A DNA stretch of 64,000 nucleotides from Bacteroidales bacterium (GCA_017962375.1 JAGCVJ010000018.1:85595-149594), one strand, 5' to 3'. Shown: positions 46,124-54,454, counted from the stretch's first letter. Program-made: numbers and translations. The notes: generated by a model from the letters alone, not told the origin.

Positions 46124-47977
46124 TTATTTGATAAGTTTTTCCTGATAACCCTTCAGAGTCTCGAGCACGTTGCTGCGGACGCTGATGAAGTTCTCGATTC
46201 CCTTGGCGATGAGATCGTTCTTGCACTCAGGATCACCTGCTACAACCACGATACCCTTCTTGCCTACAATCTTTGCAATTGCAGGAACCTCAGCGGCATA
46301 CTCGTCATCAGATGAGCAGGCCACGATAATGTCTGCCTTTGCCTTGAGGGCGGCCTTTGCGCCTTCCTCAGGAGAGTTGAAGCGGTTGTTGTCAACCACC
46401 TGGAATCCGGCTACCGCAAAGAAGTTGCAGGCGAACTGAGCTCTTGCGCGGCACATTGCCAGGTTTCCGTAAGTAACCATAAATGCCATAGGGCGTTTAG
46501 CAGCCTTGTCTGTCTTGAACCTGAGTTCCTCAAAGGCCATTGCGCCTCTGTAAACCTCCAGAGGACGGCCAACCATTCCAGCCTTCTTCTTAGGAGCGGC
46601 CTTGCGGGTTACGGTCTTCTTGGTAACTTCCTTCTCCACAACTTCGGTGAAGTTAGGGAACTGGTTGGTTCCAAGGAGAGTGTCTCGTCTTGTTGCAATG
46701 TTTGAATCTCTCTTGAGCGATGTTTCCTTGATGCTGTCCTGGATCTTCTCGGCCTTGAACGCCTCAACATATCCGCCGGCCTTCTCGATTGAGTTGAACA
46801 GATCCCAGGAAGTCTTTGCAACTGCATCGGTGAGCTCCTCTACATAGTAAGATCCTGCTGCAGGGTCAACTACCTTGTTGAAGTGGCTCTCGTCCAGAAG
46901 CAGGCTCTGAACGTTTCTGGCAATTCTGTTGGAGAACTCGCCCGGCTTCTTGTAAGCGTGGTCGAACGGAAGAACTTCCATTGAGTCCACTCCTCCGATA
47001 GCGCCGCTCATAGCCTCGGTAGTATCGCGGAGCATATTTACGTAAGGGTCGTAAACTGTCTGGTTCCAAGCGCTTGTAACTGCGTGAACCTTGATCTTGC
47101 AGCTGTCTTCCTTCTTTGCTCCGTAAGCCTTCACGATGTTTGCCCAAAGCAGTCTGGCTGCCCTGAACTTGGCAATTTCCATAAAGTAGTTGCCGCTGAT
47201 GGATACGGTGAACTTGATTCTCTTTGCAGCCTCGTCAACACTCACGCCTGCATCTTGCAGAAGGTTCAGGTACTCGCTGCCCATGTTCATTCCGTATGCC
47301 AGTTCCTGGGTAATGGTGCTTCCGGCATCGTTGAATGCGTAAGAGTAAACTCCCACAACCGTGATGTGAGGGAAGTCTTTCACCAGCTCGATGGCCTTTA
47401 CCAGAAGTTTTGCAGCATCTGCCTTGCTCCATACTCCGGTGGCGTTCATCTGTTTCAGAGGGTCATAGTCGAATGAAGCCCTTACTGCGGAAGCCTTTAC
47501 GCCTTTTTCTTGAGCTATCGCGATGAAATTCTTGAGGATTGAGAGGTCTTTGCAGCCTTTGAAATTGACTTCAACTGCCTTGAGCTCGATGTCATTCAGA
47601 AGGGCTCTCATGTCTGCCTTGAGCACCTTCTCTGTCTGGCTGAGGTCGAATCCCGGAGCGGTTACGCCCTTCATCATTCCGTCCAGAGCCAGGGCATTGG
47701 CGGCCTTGAAATCCTTGCCGACAAGGTAATCTTGCCTGATAAGCCAGTTGTTGTCGTCTTTGGTGCCTCTAACGAAAGGGAACTTGCCAGCCTGTCCTCC
47801 CACTTCCTTCAGGCCCTTGAGGTCTTCGGCGCGGTAGTAAGGCTGCACGGAGAAGCCTTCCATGGTTCTCCACACAAGTTTCTTCTGATAGTCGGCACCT
47901 TTCAAATCCTTGACTATAGCATCCTCCCACACCTGTTTGGGAACGGGAGGAAACTCAGTAAATAATTTCTCTGCCAT
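46124..47977 (-). CDS. mutA: Methylmalonyl-CoA mutase, small subunit
   Basis: 617 aa, homologous to MutB along its length (WRTMEGFSVQPYYRAEDLKG, RIARNVQSLLLDESHFNKVVDPAAGSYYVEEL) but without the DxHxxG cobalamin-binding motif in the C-terminal flavodoxin-like domain, as is known for the non-catalytic subunit. A Lys/Ala/Pro-rich linker (KKTVTRKAAPKKKAG, about 440-455) separates the barrel and C-terminal domain, echoing the basic extension of MutB. A minus-strand TATATTTG box at 48055-48048 gives a leader of about 65 nt. Confidence 0.95.
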   Translation of the reverse strand: MAEKLFTEFPPVPKQVWEDAIVKDLKGADYQKKLVWRTMEGFSVQPYYRAEDLKGLKEVGGQAGKFPFVRGTKDDNNWLIRQDYLVGKDFKAANALALDGMMKGVTAPGFDLSQTEKVLKADMRALLNDIELKAVEVNFKGCKDLSILKNFIAIAQEKGVKASAVRASFDYDPLKQMNATGVWSKADAAKLLVKAIELVKDFPHITVVGVYSYAFNDAGSTITQELAYGMNMGSEYLNLLQDAGVSVDEAAKRIKFTVSISGNYFMEIAKFRAARLLWANIVKAYGAKKEDSCKIKVHAVTSAWNQTVYDPYVNMLRDTTEAMSGAIGGVDSMEVLPFDHAYKKPGEFSNRIARNVQSLLLDESHFNKVVDPAAGSYYVEELTDAVAKTSWDLFNSIEKAGGYVEAFKAEKIQDSIKETSLKRDSNIATRRDTLLGTNQFPNFTEVVEKEVTKKTVTRKAAPKKKAGMVGRPLEVYRGAMAFEELRFKTDKAAKRPMAFMVTYGNLAMCRARAQFACNFFAVAGFQVVDNNRFNSPEEGAKAALKAKADIIVACSSDDEYAAEVPAIAKIVGKKGIVVVAGDPECKNDLIAKGIENFISVRSNVLETLKGYQEKLIK

Positions 47978-48047
47978 ATTATTACTGTTGTTTGATAGGT
48001 GTATTAATATTAGTTTCCAATAAAAATTGCACGTTTACAATATTCAG

Positions 48048-48055
48048 CAAATATA
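48048..48055 (-). promoter_or_regulatory. -7 box of mutAB
   Basis: Minus-strand TATATTTG (plus-strand CAAATATA). No TTTG at the -33 distance was found, so this is a partial promoter match. The 70-bp leader shows no recognised cobalamin riboswitch core. Confidence 0.5.
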
Positions 48056-48131
48056 ACATTTTTTCTTTGACTTTTTAAGAGCTTATCTCACTTAATTGAA
48101 AATATCCTAAACACTCATTTTTTTCGCTGAA

Positions 48132-48190
48132 TTTGCTTGGAAGCAAGAAATTTTTATATCTTTGCACCCCGCAAAAGAAAAAGGAGGTGG
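48132..48190 (+). promoter_or_regulatory. rpsU promoter and strong Shine-Dalgarno
   Basis: TTTG (48132-48135), 21 nt, TATCTTTG (48157-48164) is a full Bacteroidota-type promoter. AGGAGGTGG (48182-48190) lies 8 nt before the ATG at 48199 and is the only strong, correctly spaced Shine-Dalgarno I noticed before a gene in the window. In Bacteroidota the anti-SD is masked by bS21 and neighbours, so an SD on the bS21 gene itself fits autoregulation. Confidence 0.85.
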
Positions 48191-48198
48191 TATAAAGC

Positions 48199-48390
48199 AT
48201 GATTATCGTTCCAATCAAGGACGGCGAGAACATAGAGAGAGCACTGAAGAAGTTTAAGAGAAAGTTTGAGAAGACAGGCATCATCCGCGAGCTCAGAGAT
48301 CGCAAGACCTTTGAGAAGCCTTCTGTAAAGAAGCGTGCGCAGCTGATGAAGGCTATCTATGTAAAGCACCTTCAGATAAGCGAGGAGTAA
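48199..48390 (+). CDS. rpsU: 30S ribosomal protein bS21
   Basis: 63 aa, MIIVPIKDGENIERALKKFKR at the start, FEKTGIIRELRDRKTFEKPS in the centre and basic helices typical of bS21; length is normal. It sits on the 30S platform near the 16S rRNA 3' end. In Flavobacterium, bS21 with bS6 and bS18 is known to sequester the anti-Shine-Dalgarno sequence. The strong SD upstream would make synthesis respond to ribosomes lacking bS21; that loop is inference here from established work on the phylum. A terminator follows 35 nt downstream. Confidence 0.97.
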   Translation: MIIVPIKDGENIERALKKFKRKFEKTGIIRELRDRKTFEKPSVKKRAQLMKAIYVKHLQISEE

Positions 48391-48424
48391 TTGTCAGTCT
48401 CAGCGGACAAGACTCCGGAAAGTT

Positions 48425-48457
48425 AAAGAGGAATGGGTTACCCGTTCCTCTTTTTTA
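48425..48457 (+). terminator. Terminator of rpsU
   Basis: A 13-bp stem with one wobble joins 48425-48437 (AAAGAGGAATGGG) and 48441-48453, loop TTA, followed by Ts. The promoter box for the recombinase gene begins four bases later. Confidence 0.88.
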
Positions 48458-48460
48458 TTC

Positions 48461-48468
48461 TATATTTG
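48461..48468 (+). promoter_or_regulatory. -7 box of the Xer recombinase gene
   Basis: TATATTTG ends 6 nt before the chosen ATG at 48475, predicting a leaderless or nearly leaderless mRNA. No -33 TTTG is visible because the preceding bases are the rpsU terminator. Confidence 0.5.
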
Positions 48469-48474
48469 CAATGT

Positions 48475-49401
48475 ATGGGATGCTTCACCGGTTTTCTGGA
48501 TTACCTGACGGTCAAAAGACGCTATTCTTCTAGGACGGCAAAGATCTATGCCGATGCCGTAGAGGACTTTCTTCGCTACGCCCTGCCGGAAAGCAAGGAA
48601 GGCTCCGCATCCGCTATTTCTGACAAAGAGATTCTGGATACCCTCAAGTTTCAGGTTATCCGCGGCTATGTGTCTTCTATGATGGACCGCAGCCTGGATC
48701 CTCGCACGGTAAACCTGCATCTTAGCGCCCTTAGCACTTTCTGCGGCTATCTGGTCAAGCAGGGCAAGCTCCCCTCCAATCCTGTAAAGGAGATCACCCG
48801 CCCGAAAGAAAAGAAGCGTCTTCCTTCATTCTTCACTCCCGAGGCCCTGAAAGATTACTTCGACAGCCCTGTTTCAGACGACTACCCTTCCGTAAGGAAC
48901 CGGCTTATAGTCACTCTGCTTTTCAGCACCGGGCTCAGGCGGGCCGAGGCGGCATCGCTCAGGACAGGCGACATAGACCTTTCCCGCCGCACTATAAGCG
49001 TAATAGGAAAAGGCAACAAGCAGAGATATATCCCCATAGTGGATTCTCTGGCAGAGAAAATCGGCGACTATCTGGCTCTGCGAAAAACTTTTTCTGAAAA
49101 CTTGCCTCTCACCGATTCTTTCTTTCTGACAGACAAGGGGAAGGCTGCGTATGTTGAGTTCATCAACAGAATTGTCAAGAGCGAGCTGTCCTCAATCAAA
49201 GGCATATCGGGGAAGAAGACTCCTCACACCCTGCGTCACAGCTTTGCCACTGCGCTGCTGAACAACGGCGCGGATCTTAACAGCATAAAGGAAGTGCTCG
49301 GCCACTCAAGCCTGGCCGCAACGGAAGTTTATACCCACAACTCATTTGAGAAACTCAAGGAAATCTACAAGACCGCTCATCCGCGCGCCAAAAAGAAATA
49401 A
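48475..49401 (+). CDS. Tyrosine recombinase, XerC/XerD type
   Basis: 308 aa from ATG 48475; an in-frame ATG at 48433 lies inside the rpsU terminator and is rejected. The SAM-like N-terminal domain (FLDYLTVKRRYSSRTAKIY) is followed by the catalytic domain with Arg in FSTGLRRAEAASL, Lys in GKGNKQRYIP, the HTLRHSFATALLNNG box and the nucleophile Tyr in SLAATEVYTHNS. Size and motifs match chromosomal Xer recombinases that resolve dimers at dif, more than phage integrases. It is monocistronic between rpsU and the convergent BtuG-like gene. Confidence 0.88.
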   Translation: MGCFTGFLDYLTVKRRYSSRTAKIYADAVEDFLRYALPESKEGSASAISDKEILDTLKFQVIRGYVSSMMDRSLDPRTVNLHLSALSTFCGYLVKQGKLPSNPVKEITRPKEKKRLPSFFTPEALKDYFDSPVSDDYPSVRNRLIVTLLFSTGLRRAEAASLRTGDIDLSRRTISVIGKGNKQRYIPIVDSLAEKIGDYLALRKTFSENLPLTDSFFLTDKGKAAYVEFINRIVKSELSSIKGISGKKTPHTLRHSFATALLNNGADLNSIKEVLGHSSLAATEVYTHNSFEKLKEIYKTAHPRAKKK

Positions 49402-49407
49402 TGGCAT

Positions 49408-50580
49408 TTACGGCAGCTGGACATGTTGTGTGGTAAAGGCGACATGAGCCGGAATGTCCCCCGTTGTGACCTTCCATTTCAACTGTCCATCTTTTGAGAA
49501 GCAGAATAACGTTCCAGGGGTTACATAATCTTTTGCATCAGCGATGAAGAAATCTCTTGTGCCTGGATTTACGGCTATTCCGTAAGGAGTGCTGATTGTC
49601 TGGCCGGTTCCGTCGGTTATTATGTTTCTGGAATCAATGTTTCTGGTCTTTGTGTTGTAGATGGCATAGGATACTATGTTCTTGCTCAGGGCGTTGCTCC
49701 ACTCGGCGCTGTAGACGTAGAGAGAATCTCCGCATACAGCCATTCCGGAATTAGGAAGCAGCTCCAGAGTTTCAACAACTTCATCCGTAACGGTGCTGAT
49801 TACAAAGGTCTTGGAAGGGATGCTAGAGTAGTCTCCCCTGGACGACACGTAAATGTTGCCGAAGCGGTCTTTTGCCATACGGTGGAGGTTGATGCCTGCG
49901 TCTATGGTCTTTATGACCTGGAATGTGGAGAGGTCTATCACGGAAACAGTCCTGTCGTAGTTAGGGGCCATGTATCCGCCGGAGTTTGCCACATACAGCT
50001 TGTTTCCCGCCACGGCCATCTCTTCCGGCTGGTAGCCTACGATGCATTCAGCCACAACTTCAAGTGTGGTAGTGTCTATCTTAGCCACATAGCCTTTTCT
50101 GGCATTAGGGTCAATCTCCACCGGCCCGGCGTAAGAGCTTACGTACGCATACTTGCCGCTGAAGGTTATGTAGCGGCAGTTAGGGATGGATATCTGGGTG
50201 ATATGCTTTGCGTTTCTCACGTCCATCACCTCAACGAAATGAGAGCAGTTGATTACGGCGTAGAGCTTTCCTCCGTAGATTTTCAGGTCGTTTCCCACAT
50301 CGCCGAGTTCCCTGGCCAGGCCCGGATTGGCCTTAGGGAAGATGTTCTTGGAATAGATGCCGGTTTTGTAGTCGTAATAGTCCAGCGTGGCCTTGTTGCT
50401 GCCCATATTGCCCTCGCACAGCAAGTAGAACCCTGTGTAGTCTCCGGATTCGGATATCGGGGTAGGGGTCACCGTAGGCTCTATTGTGCTGTACTCTTTC
50501 CTGCAGGATACAAGAGAGGTTATTGCCATCATCGCGATGACAATATTCATAATAGTTCCGTGTCTGGTGTTCTTTCTCAT
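49408..50580 (-). CDS. btuG: BtuG-like surface lipoprotein (YncE/DUF5074-type beta-propeller)
   Basis: 390 aa from ATG 50580. Signal with lipobox SLVSC, then a Thr/Pro linker. The rest is a seven-bladed-propeller-type repeat: GGKLYAVINCSHFVEVMDV, GKYAYVSSYAG, GNKLYVANSGGYMAPNYDRTVSVIDL, FGNIYVSSRGD, YGIAVNPGTRDFFIADA. Such DUF5074/YncE lipoproteins next to a BtuB-like receptor match BtuG of Bacteroides, a cell-surface cobalamin-binding protein that hands the vitamin to BtuB. Its start lies 4 nt after the receptor gene stop. The ligand assignment rests on family and neighbour, not on binding residues. Confidence 0.7.
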   Translation of the reverse strand: MRKNTRHGTIMNIVIAMMAITSLVSCRKEYSTIEPTVTPTPISESGDYTGFYLLCEGNMGSNKATLDYYDYKTGIYSKNIFPKANPGLARELGDVGNDLKIYGGKLYAVINCSHFVEVMDVRNAKHITQISIPNCRYITFSGKYAYVSSYAGPVEIDPNARKGYVAKIDTTTLEVVAECIVGYQPEEMAVAGNKLYVANSGGYMAPNYDRTVSVIDLSTFQVIKTIDAGINLHRMAKDRFGNIYVSSRGDYSSIPSKTFVISTVTDEVVETLELLPNSGMAVCGDSLYVYSAEWSNALSKNIVSYAIYNTKTRNIDSRNIITDGTGQTISTPYGIAVNPGTRDFFIADAKDYVTPGTLFCFSKDGQLKWKVTTGDIPAHVAFTTQHVQLP

Positions 50581-50584
50581 CTTG

Positions 50585-52609
50585 CTACAAGTCAAGCCTC
50601 AGGCGGATTTTGAAGTTGGTGCCAGGCATAGGGTAGCACTGCACCACCTCGTACTGCTGGTTGAAAATGTTGTTCAGCTCCAGGGCCACTTTCAGCCTTT
50701 TCGGCGAAGATTTTCCGCCGAGGATGAAGTCTCTGGAAACGGCCATGTCGTGAGTGTACCAGGCCGGAGCGTAGTTCTCCACTATGTTCGCCACGGATTC
50801 GTATCTTTCTCCGGTGTAGATGAAGCTGTAGGTTAAAGACCATTTCCTGTAGTCTGCCCCCACTATGACGCTTCCGCTGTGCCACGGAATGTAAGGAATC
50901 TGTCCCTTGTACCACTGGCTGGTTTTGTCGGTGACATCCATAGCCTTCTGGTAAGTGTAAGTCAGGCGTGTGGTAAAGTCTATGCCGCAGGTCTTGAACG
51001 CTCCCTGCAGGGCGGCGTCAAATCCCATAATCTCTACCTTGCCGAAGTTGAGCATCGTCCAGCGGAACTGGTTGGAAGCCGGTAGTGCCACTATCTTGTC
51101 TTTCACCTGATTATAGTACACGTCCGCCTGGGCTTCCACGCCTTTGAAGAACCTGTCCTTGAAATCTTTGCGGTAGACAAATCCCAGGTCGTACTGGGTG
51201 GTGAACTCCGGCTTGAGGTATTTGTTGCCCACAAAGGTGTAATAAAGATCGTTGAATGTAGGCAGGCGGAAAATTTTCTTGTAAAAAGCCCTGAAGGTTA
51301 GGTCTGTTTCTTTGAACGGCTTGTACGATGCCACAACTGAAGGAGTGAAGCGGTTGCGGCTGGAGGCCTGGGCCGATTCAACCTTGGTCTTGTCCTTTAC
51401 GTATGTGTGAAGCAGGCTTGCCTGAAGCTTTACCTTTTCAAAAGACAGTGAAGTGGCAACGGCGTTCAGGAAACTGTAGCGGGTAGGGTAGACGAAGTCC
51501 GCCAGGTCCGCGTTCAGCTTGTTGACTGAGAAGTCGTCCGACAGGGAAACGCTCCACCACGGAGTTATTGCAAAAAGGTGAGCTGCTGAAAAATAGCCTT
51601 CGTTCTGGCGGAAGTGGCTGTTGACATACATAGTGGTAACGTCCTCCCTCGGATCAGACAGGTAGTGAAGGTAGTCGTATGCGTATTTTCCGTTCAGCAG
51701 CAGACTGTATCTCTTGGAAAAAGTGTTCTTCAGCGATGCCTGCAGAAAGAAGCTGTCGTCCCACTGGCGGTCCTGGTGGCGGAACCTGCCCGGCTCTTCC
51801 CTGACGGAGGCTCCGGGATATCCTCTTTCCGAATCGTAGAAATAAGCCTTCACCTTCCAGTGCCCATTGTCTGTTATCCCGAACAGGCCCACTTCCACTC
51901 TTTCCATCCTCACATCTCCGTTATGGCGGGTTGCCGTTGTGTCATATCCGCCCTTGGTGGAGTAGGTGAACCTGTACCTTCCGGTGGTGTACATATATTC
52001 TGTTGAAGCGCTGAGAGTCAGCTTGTCCGAGAGCTTTCTCTCCCACAAAAATGACGGGTTGGCAAGGCCGAATGAACCTGTCTTCATTCCTATTGAAATG
52101 TTGTCTTTCTTGCCCGGGGCGAATACTGGATACTTGGGCTGGAGATAGACCGCGCTTGCGCTTGAAAAGTCTTTGGCCGGCTGGAATATGGAGCTTTTCT
52201 GCCCGTTGTAGACCGACACCGCCTCCATGTTGTCAAGAGAAAATCTTCCCAGGTCCACTATGCCGTTCTGGGCGTTGCCTATCTCTATGCCATCGTAGAA
52301 CACTCCCACGTGCTGGCTTCCCAGGCTTCTGATGTTCACGCTCTTGAGCCCGCCCACTCCGCCGTAGTCCTTTATCTGCGCTCCTGAAAAATACCTGATG
52401 GCATCTGCCACGGAAAATGAAGACAGCCTCTGCAGCTGCTCTCCCGTAAGCACTTGCGCTGGGGAAACCTCCTTCACGATTCTCTGGGCCGCCACCGTAA
52501 CAGCCTTGAGAGTATCTTCAACAGCAGCGATTTGGCCAAAAGACTCCGTCTGCAAGAAAAGCATTCCCTGCAGAACAAAAACCAATATGCCCCAGCTTCT
52601 GAACTTCAT
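50585..52609 (-). CDS. btuB: TonB-dependent receptor, BtuB-like
   Basis: 674 aa from ATG 52609, signal peptide ending SFGQ. A TonB-box-like stretch near DTLKAVTVAAQRI is followed by the plug domain (AQVLTGEQLQRLSSFSVADAIRYFSG, VNIRSLGSQHVGVFYDGIEIGN) and a 22-strand barrel ending NFKIRLRLDL. No N-terminal carboxypeptidase-like domain, unlike SusC. Together with the BtuG-like lipoprotein this is probably an outer-membrane cobalamin importer, which fits the cobalamin-dependent MutAB. A siderophore receptor is the alternative. A minus-strand TACATTTG box (52632-52625) ends about 15 nt before the ATG. Confidence 0.8.
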   Translation of the reverse strand: MKFRSWGILVFVLQGMLFLQTESFGQIAAVEDTLKAVTVAAQRIVKEVSPAQVLTGEQLQRLSSFSVADAIRYFSGAQIKDYGGVGGLKSVNIRSLGSQHVGVFYDGIEIGNAQNGIVDLGRFSLDNMEAVSVYNGQKSSIFQPAKDFSSASAVYLQPKYPVFAPGKKDNISIGMKTGSFGLANPSFLWERKLSDKLTLSASTEYMYTTGRYRFTYSTKGGYDTTATRHNGDVRMERVEVGLFGITDNGHWKVKAYFYDSERGYPGASVREEPGRFRHQDRQWDDSFFLQASLKNTFSKRYSLLLNGKYAYDYLHYLSDPREDVTTMYVNSHFRQNEGYFSAAHLFAITPWWSVSLSDDFSVNKLNADLADFVYPTRYSFLNAVATSLSFEKVKLQASLLHTYVKDKTKVESAQASSRNRFTPSVVASYKPFKETDLTFRAFYKKIFRLPTFNDLYYTFVGNKYLKPEFTTQYDLGFVYRKDFKDRFFKGVEAQADVYYNQVKDKIVALPASNQFRWTMLNFGKVEIMGFDAALQGAFKTCGIDFTTRLTYTYQKAMDVTDKTSQWYKGQIPYIPWHSGSVIVGADYRKWSLTYSFIYTGERYESVANIVENYAPAWYTHDMAVSRDFILGGKSSPKRLKVALELNNIFNQQYEVVQCYPMPGTNFKIRLRLDL

Positions 52610-52624
52610 TGTTTCTCCAGAATG

Positions 52625-52661
52625 CAAATGTAGCAATTACAACAGCATTTTATTATTTTTG
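52625..52661. promoter_or_regulatory. Divergent promoter region of btuB and the thioredoxin-like gene
   Basis: Minus-strand TACATTTG (52632-52625) faces btuB; plus-strand TATTTTTG (52654-52661) faces the thioredoxin-like gene. The 90-bp gap is too short for, and shows no core of, a cobalamin riboswitch. Confidence 0.5.
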
Positions 52662-52700
52662 CTAATGCAAGAAACTGTCGAGACAAAAAACATCAGAAAT

Positions 52701-53225
52701 ATGAAAAGAATAATTCTCATCGCGATTGCATCATTGCTGGTTTCCGCTTCTGTTAATGCCCAGACTCCTCAGAAGCAGCAGGGCCTGAAAAAGGTTTACA
52801 ATGAAGACATCAACCAGCTTGAGCAGATAGACAAAGCCGTTTCTCAGGCCAAGAAGGAAGGCAAGTATGTGATTTGCCAGCTGGGCGGCAACTGGTGCCC
52901 GTGGTGCCTGAAATTTGCTGACTTCATCACCAAAGACGCTGAAATCAGCAATTTCATCAGCGACAACTTCGTTTATATCCACGTGAACTACAACCCAAGA
53001 ATGGCCAAGAGCAAGGACGAGTCTGTAGTCAAAAGATCAGCTGAGCTGATGAAACGCCTTGACAATGCAGGCCGTTTCGGCTATCCTGTGTTCATTGTCC
53101 TTGACAAAGGCGGCAAAGTCCTTCACATCCAGGACTCCAGCTTCCTTGAAGAGGGCGAAGGCTACAACAAGGACAAAGTGATCCGTTTCTTCAAGAACTG
53201 GACTCCCAAAGCCGTGGGCAAATAA
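52701..53225 (+). CDS. Thioredoxin-like secreted protein (CPWC)
   Basis: 174 aa from ATG 52701, chosen because it gives a clean signal peptide (MKRIILIAIASLLVSASVNAQ); an in-frame ATG at 52665 lies just after the promoter box. The active site is GGNWCPWCLKFADF, a Cys-Pro-Trp-Cys redox motif, followed by a thioredoxin fold with the cis-Pro in RFGYPVFIVLDKGG. It probably acts in the periplasm on disulfides. Its stop codon shares a base with the next start (TAATG), linking it to the J-domain gene although base composition changes sharply there. Confidence 0.88.
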   Translation: MKRIILIAIASLLVSASVNAQTPQKQQGLKKVYNEDINQLEQIDKAVSQAKKEGKYVICQLGGNWCPWCLKFADFITKDAEISNFISDNFVYIHVNYNPRMAKSKDESVVKRSAELMKRLDNAGRFGYPVFIVLDKGGKVLHIQDSSFLEEGEGYNKDKVIRFFKNWTPKAVGK

Positions 53226-54061
53226 TGAAAGAACGTCATATTGTTTTATATTCTGGATCAGAAGAACTTCTGAAAGAGTTAGAAACCCTCAAACGCAAAT
53301 CTTCCGAACTCTTTCTTCAGTTGGAATATATGGAGCATCAAGAAGCTCCTAGGCTTTCTTATATATATCAATATGAAACGAGGATAGGCACGTTGGAGTT
53401 TGAATTGCTTCTTGCAGAAGTCAATATATCTCTTCTAAATCTTGCAATATCTCTCCGTCAGATAGCTATAAACCTAGGTAAAACAGCTGATGACAAAGAG
53501 ATTAATAAACAAGTAGAAGCAGAAAAGGAAAAATTCAAGGCTAAAATTGAGGATAAAGAATCAGAAATCAAATCAGCTAAGGAATCTGCCAAATCTTCTG
53601 TTTTAAATCCTGATGAGAGCCAGGAACTCAGAAAACTTTATCGCAAGATTGCAAAAGCGTTGCATCCCGATATGAATCCTAAAGTGTCTCAAAAGGGGAA
53701 ACGATTATTCATTAAGGCAACAGAAGCTTATCATAAAGGTGATTTAAACATACTTAGGCAAATAGTTCTTTCTCTTAAAAATAATGAAATAATTGATGGT
53801 GGTTCAGGCGATTGTTCTGAGATTTCAGAAGCCGAAATTATTGCACAGATTGAAAAGATTAAAAAGACTATCAAGGATTTTGAAACAAGGATAGCTTATC
53901 TAAATACCCAGTTCCCTTTTATTTATCGAGAAAAACTTAAAGATGAACACTGGATTAATCAACGGCGATCGGAGCTTGAAGAAAAAATTGCCAAGGCAAA
54001 CAAGAAGATCGAAGAACTCAATAATTATTTAAAGATATTGGAATCATGGACAAAGGAATAA
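53225..54061 (+). CDS. J-domain protein with coiled coils
   Basis: 278 aa. Residues about 130-180 are a DnaJ-type J domain with HPD at 147-149 (LYRKIAKALHPDMNP, then FIKATEAYHKGD), which would stimulate an Hsp70 ATPase. It is flanked by predicted coiled coils: about 90-125 (KQVEAEKEKFKAKIEDKES) and 205-275 (RRSELEEKIAKANKKIEEL). The J domain is internal rather than N-terminal and there is no zinc-finger or client-binding domain of DnaJ. The sequence is AT-rich compared with the core genes, suggesting later acquisition. It overlaps the HIRAN gene by 16 nt. Function unknown. Confidence 0.8.
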   Translation: MKERHIVLYSGSEELLKELETLKRKSSELFLQLEYMEHQEAPRLSYIYQYETRIGTLEFELLLAEVNISLLNLAISLRQIAINLGKTADDKEINKQVEAEKEKFKAKIEDKESEIKSAKESAKSSVLNPDESQELRKLYRKIAKALHPDMNPKVSQKGKRLFIKATEAYHKGDLNILRQIVLSLKNNEIIDGGSGDCSEISEAEIIAQIEKIKKTIKDFETRIAYLNTQFPFIYREKLKDEHWINQRRSELEEKIAKANKKIEELNNYLKILESWTKE

Positions 54062-54441
54062 TCCCGCTAACTCCGGAATTGATGGCTCTTATTAGTGGCA
54101 AAGATATCTCCGAAGTGCTTCCTTTCAAAAGGGAAATATTCATTCTTAATGATTTTGTGGCGGGGACTTCATTCTCTGAGAGGATAGGTGAAGTGTTGGA
54201 TGAATTGAAACCAGGGATTATGATGACCCTTCGCCGTCATCCTGAGAATGAAATAGATAATAATGCTATAGGTATTTATTATAAGGATATTCAAATAGGG
54301 TGGGTGCATAGGCGGTATAATACAGTGATAGCACGTCTTATGGATTCAGGCAAGATGTTTACTTGCAAGATTGTTGAAAAAGATACTTCTAATCCAGAGT
54401 GGCCTCGAATAGATGTTAATATTTACATGTTAGACATATAA
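54046..54441 (+). CDS. Stand-alone HIRAN domain protein
   Basis: 131 aa. The N-terminal 30 residues are followed by a HIRAN domain: FILNDFVAGTSFSERIGEVLDEL, then MMTLRRHPENEIDNNAIGIYY, IQIGWVHRRYNTVIARLMDSG. HIRAN domains bind DNA 3' ends or damaged/stalled DNA and are usually fused to helicases; isolated bacterial versions are poorly characterised. The gene is AT-rich, is translationally overlapped with the J-domain gene and is followed 13 nt later by an ADP-ribosylglycohydrolase gene. Confidence 0.8.
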   Translation: MDKGIIPLTPELMALISGKDISEVLPFKREIFILNDFVAGTSFSERIGEVLDELKPGIMMTLRRHPENEIDNNAIGIYYKDIQIGWVHRRYNTVIARLMDSGKMFTCKIVEKDTSNPEWPRIDVNIYMLDI

Positions 54442-54454
54442 GCATAGTTATATA

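Noticed and set aside
48475-49401. Integrase marking a prophage or integrative element
   Set aside because: Size and motifs fit a chromosomal Xer recombinase; the neighbours are rpsU and btuG, with no phage genes or attachment repeats seen.
52610-52700. Cobalamin riboswitch before btuB
   Set aside because: The gap is about 90 bp, mostly occupied by two promoter boxes, and no conserved riboswitch core is visible.
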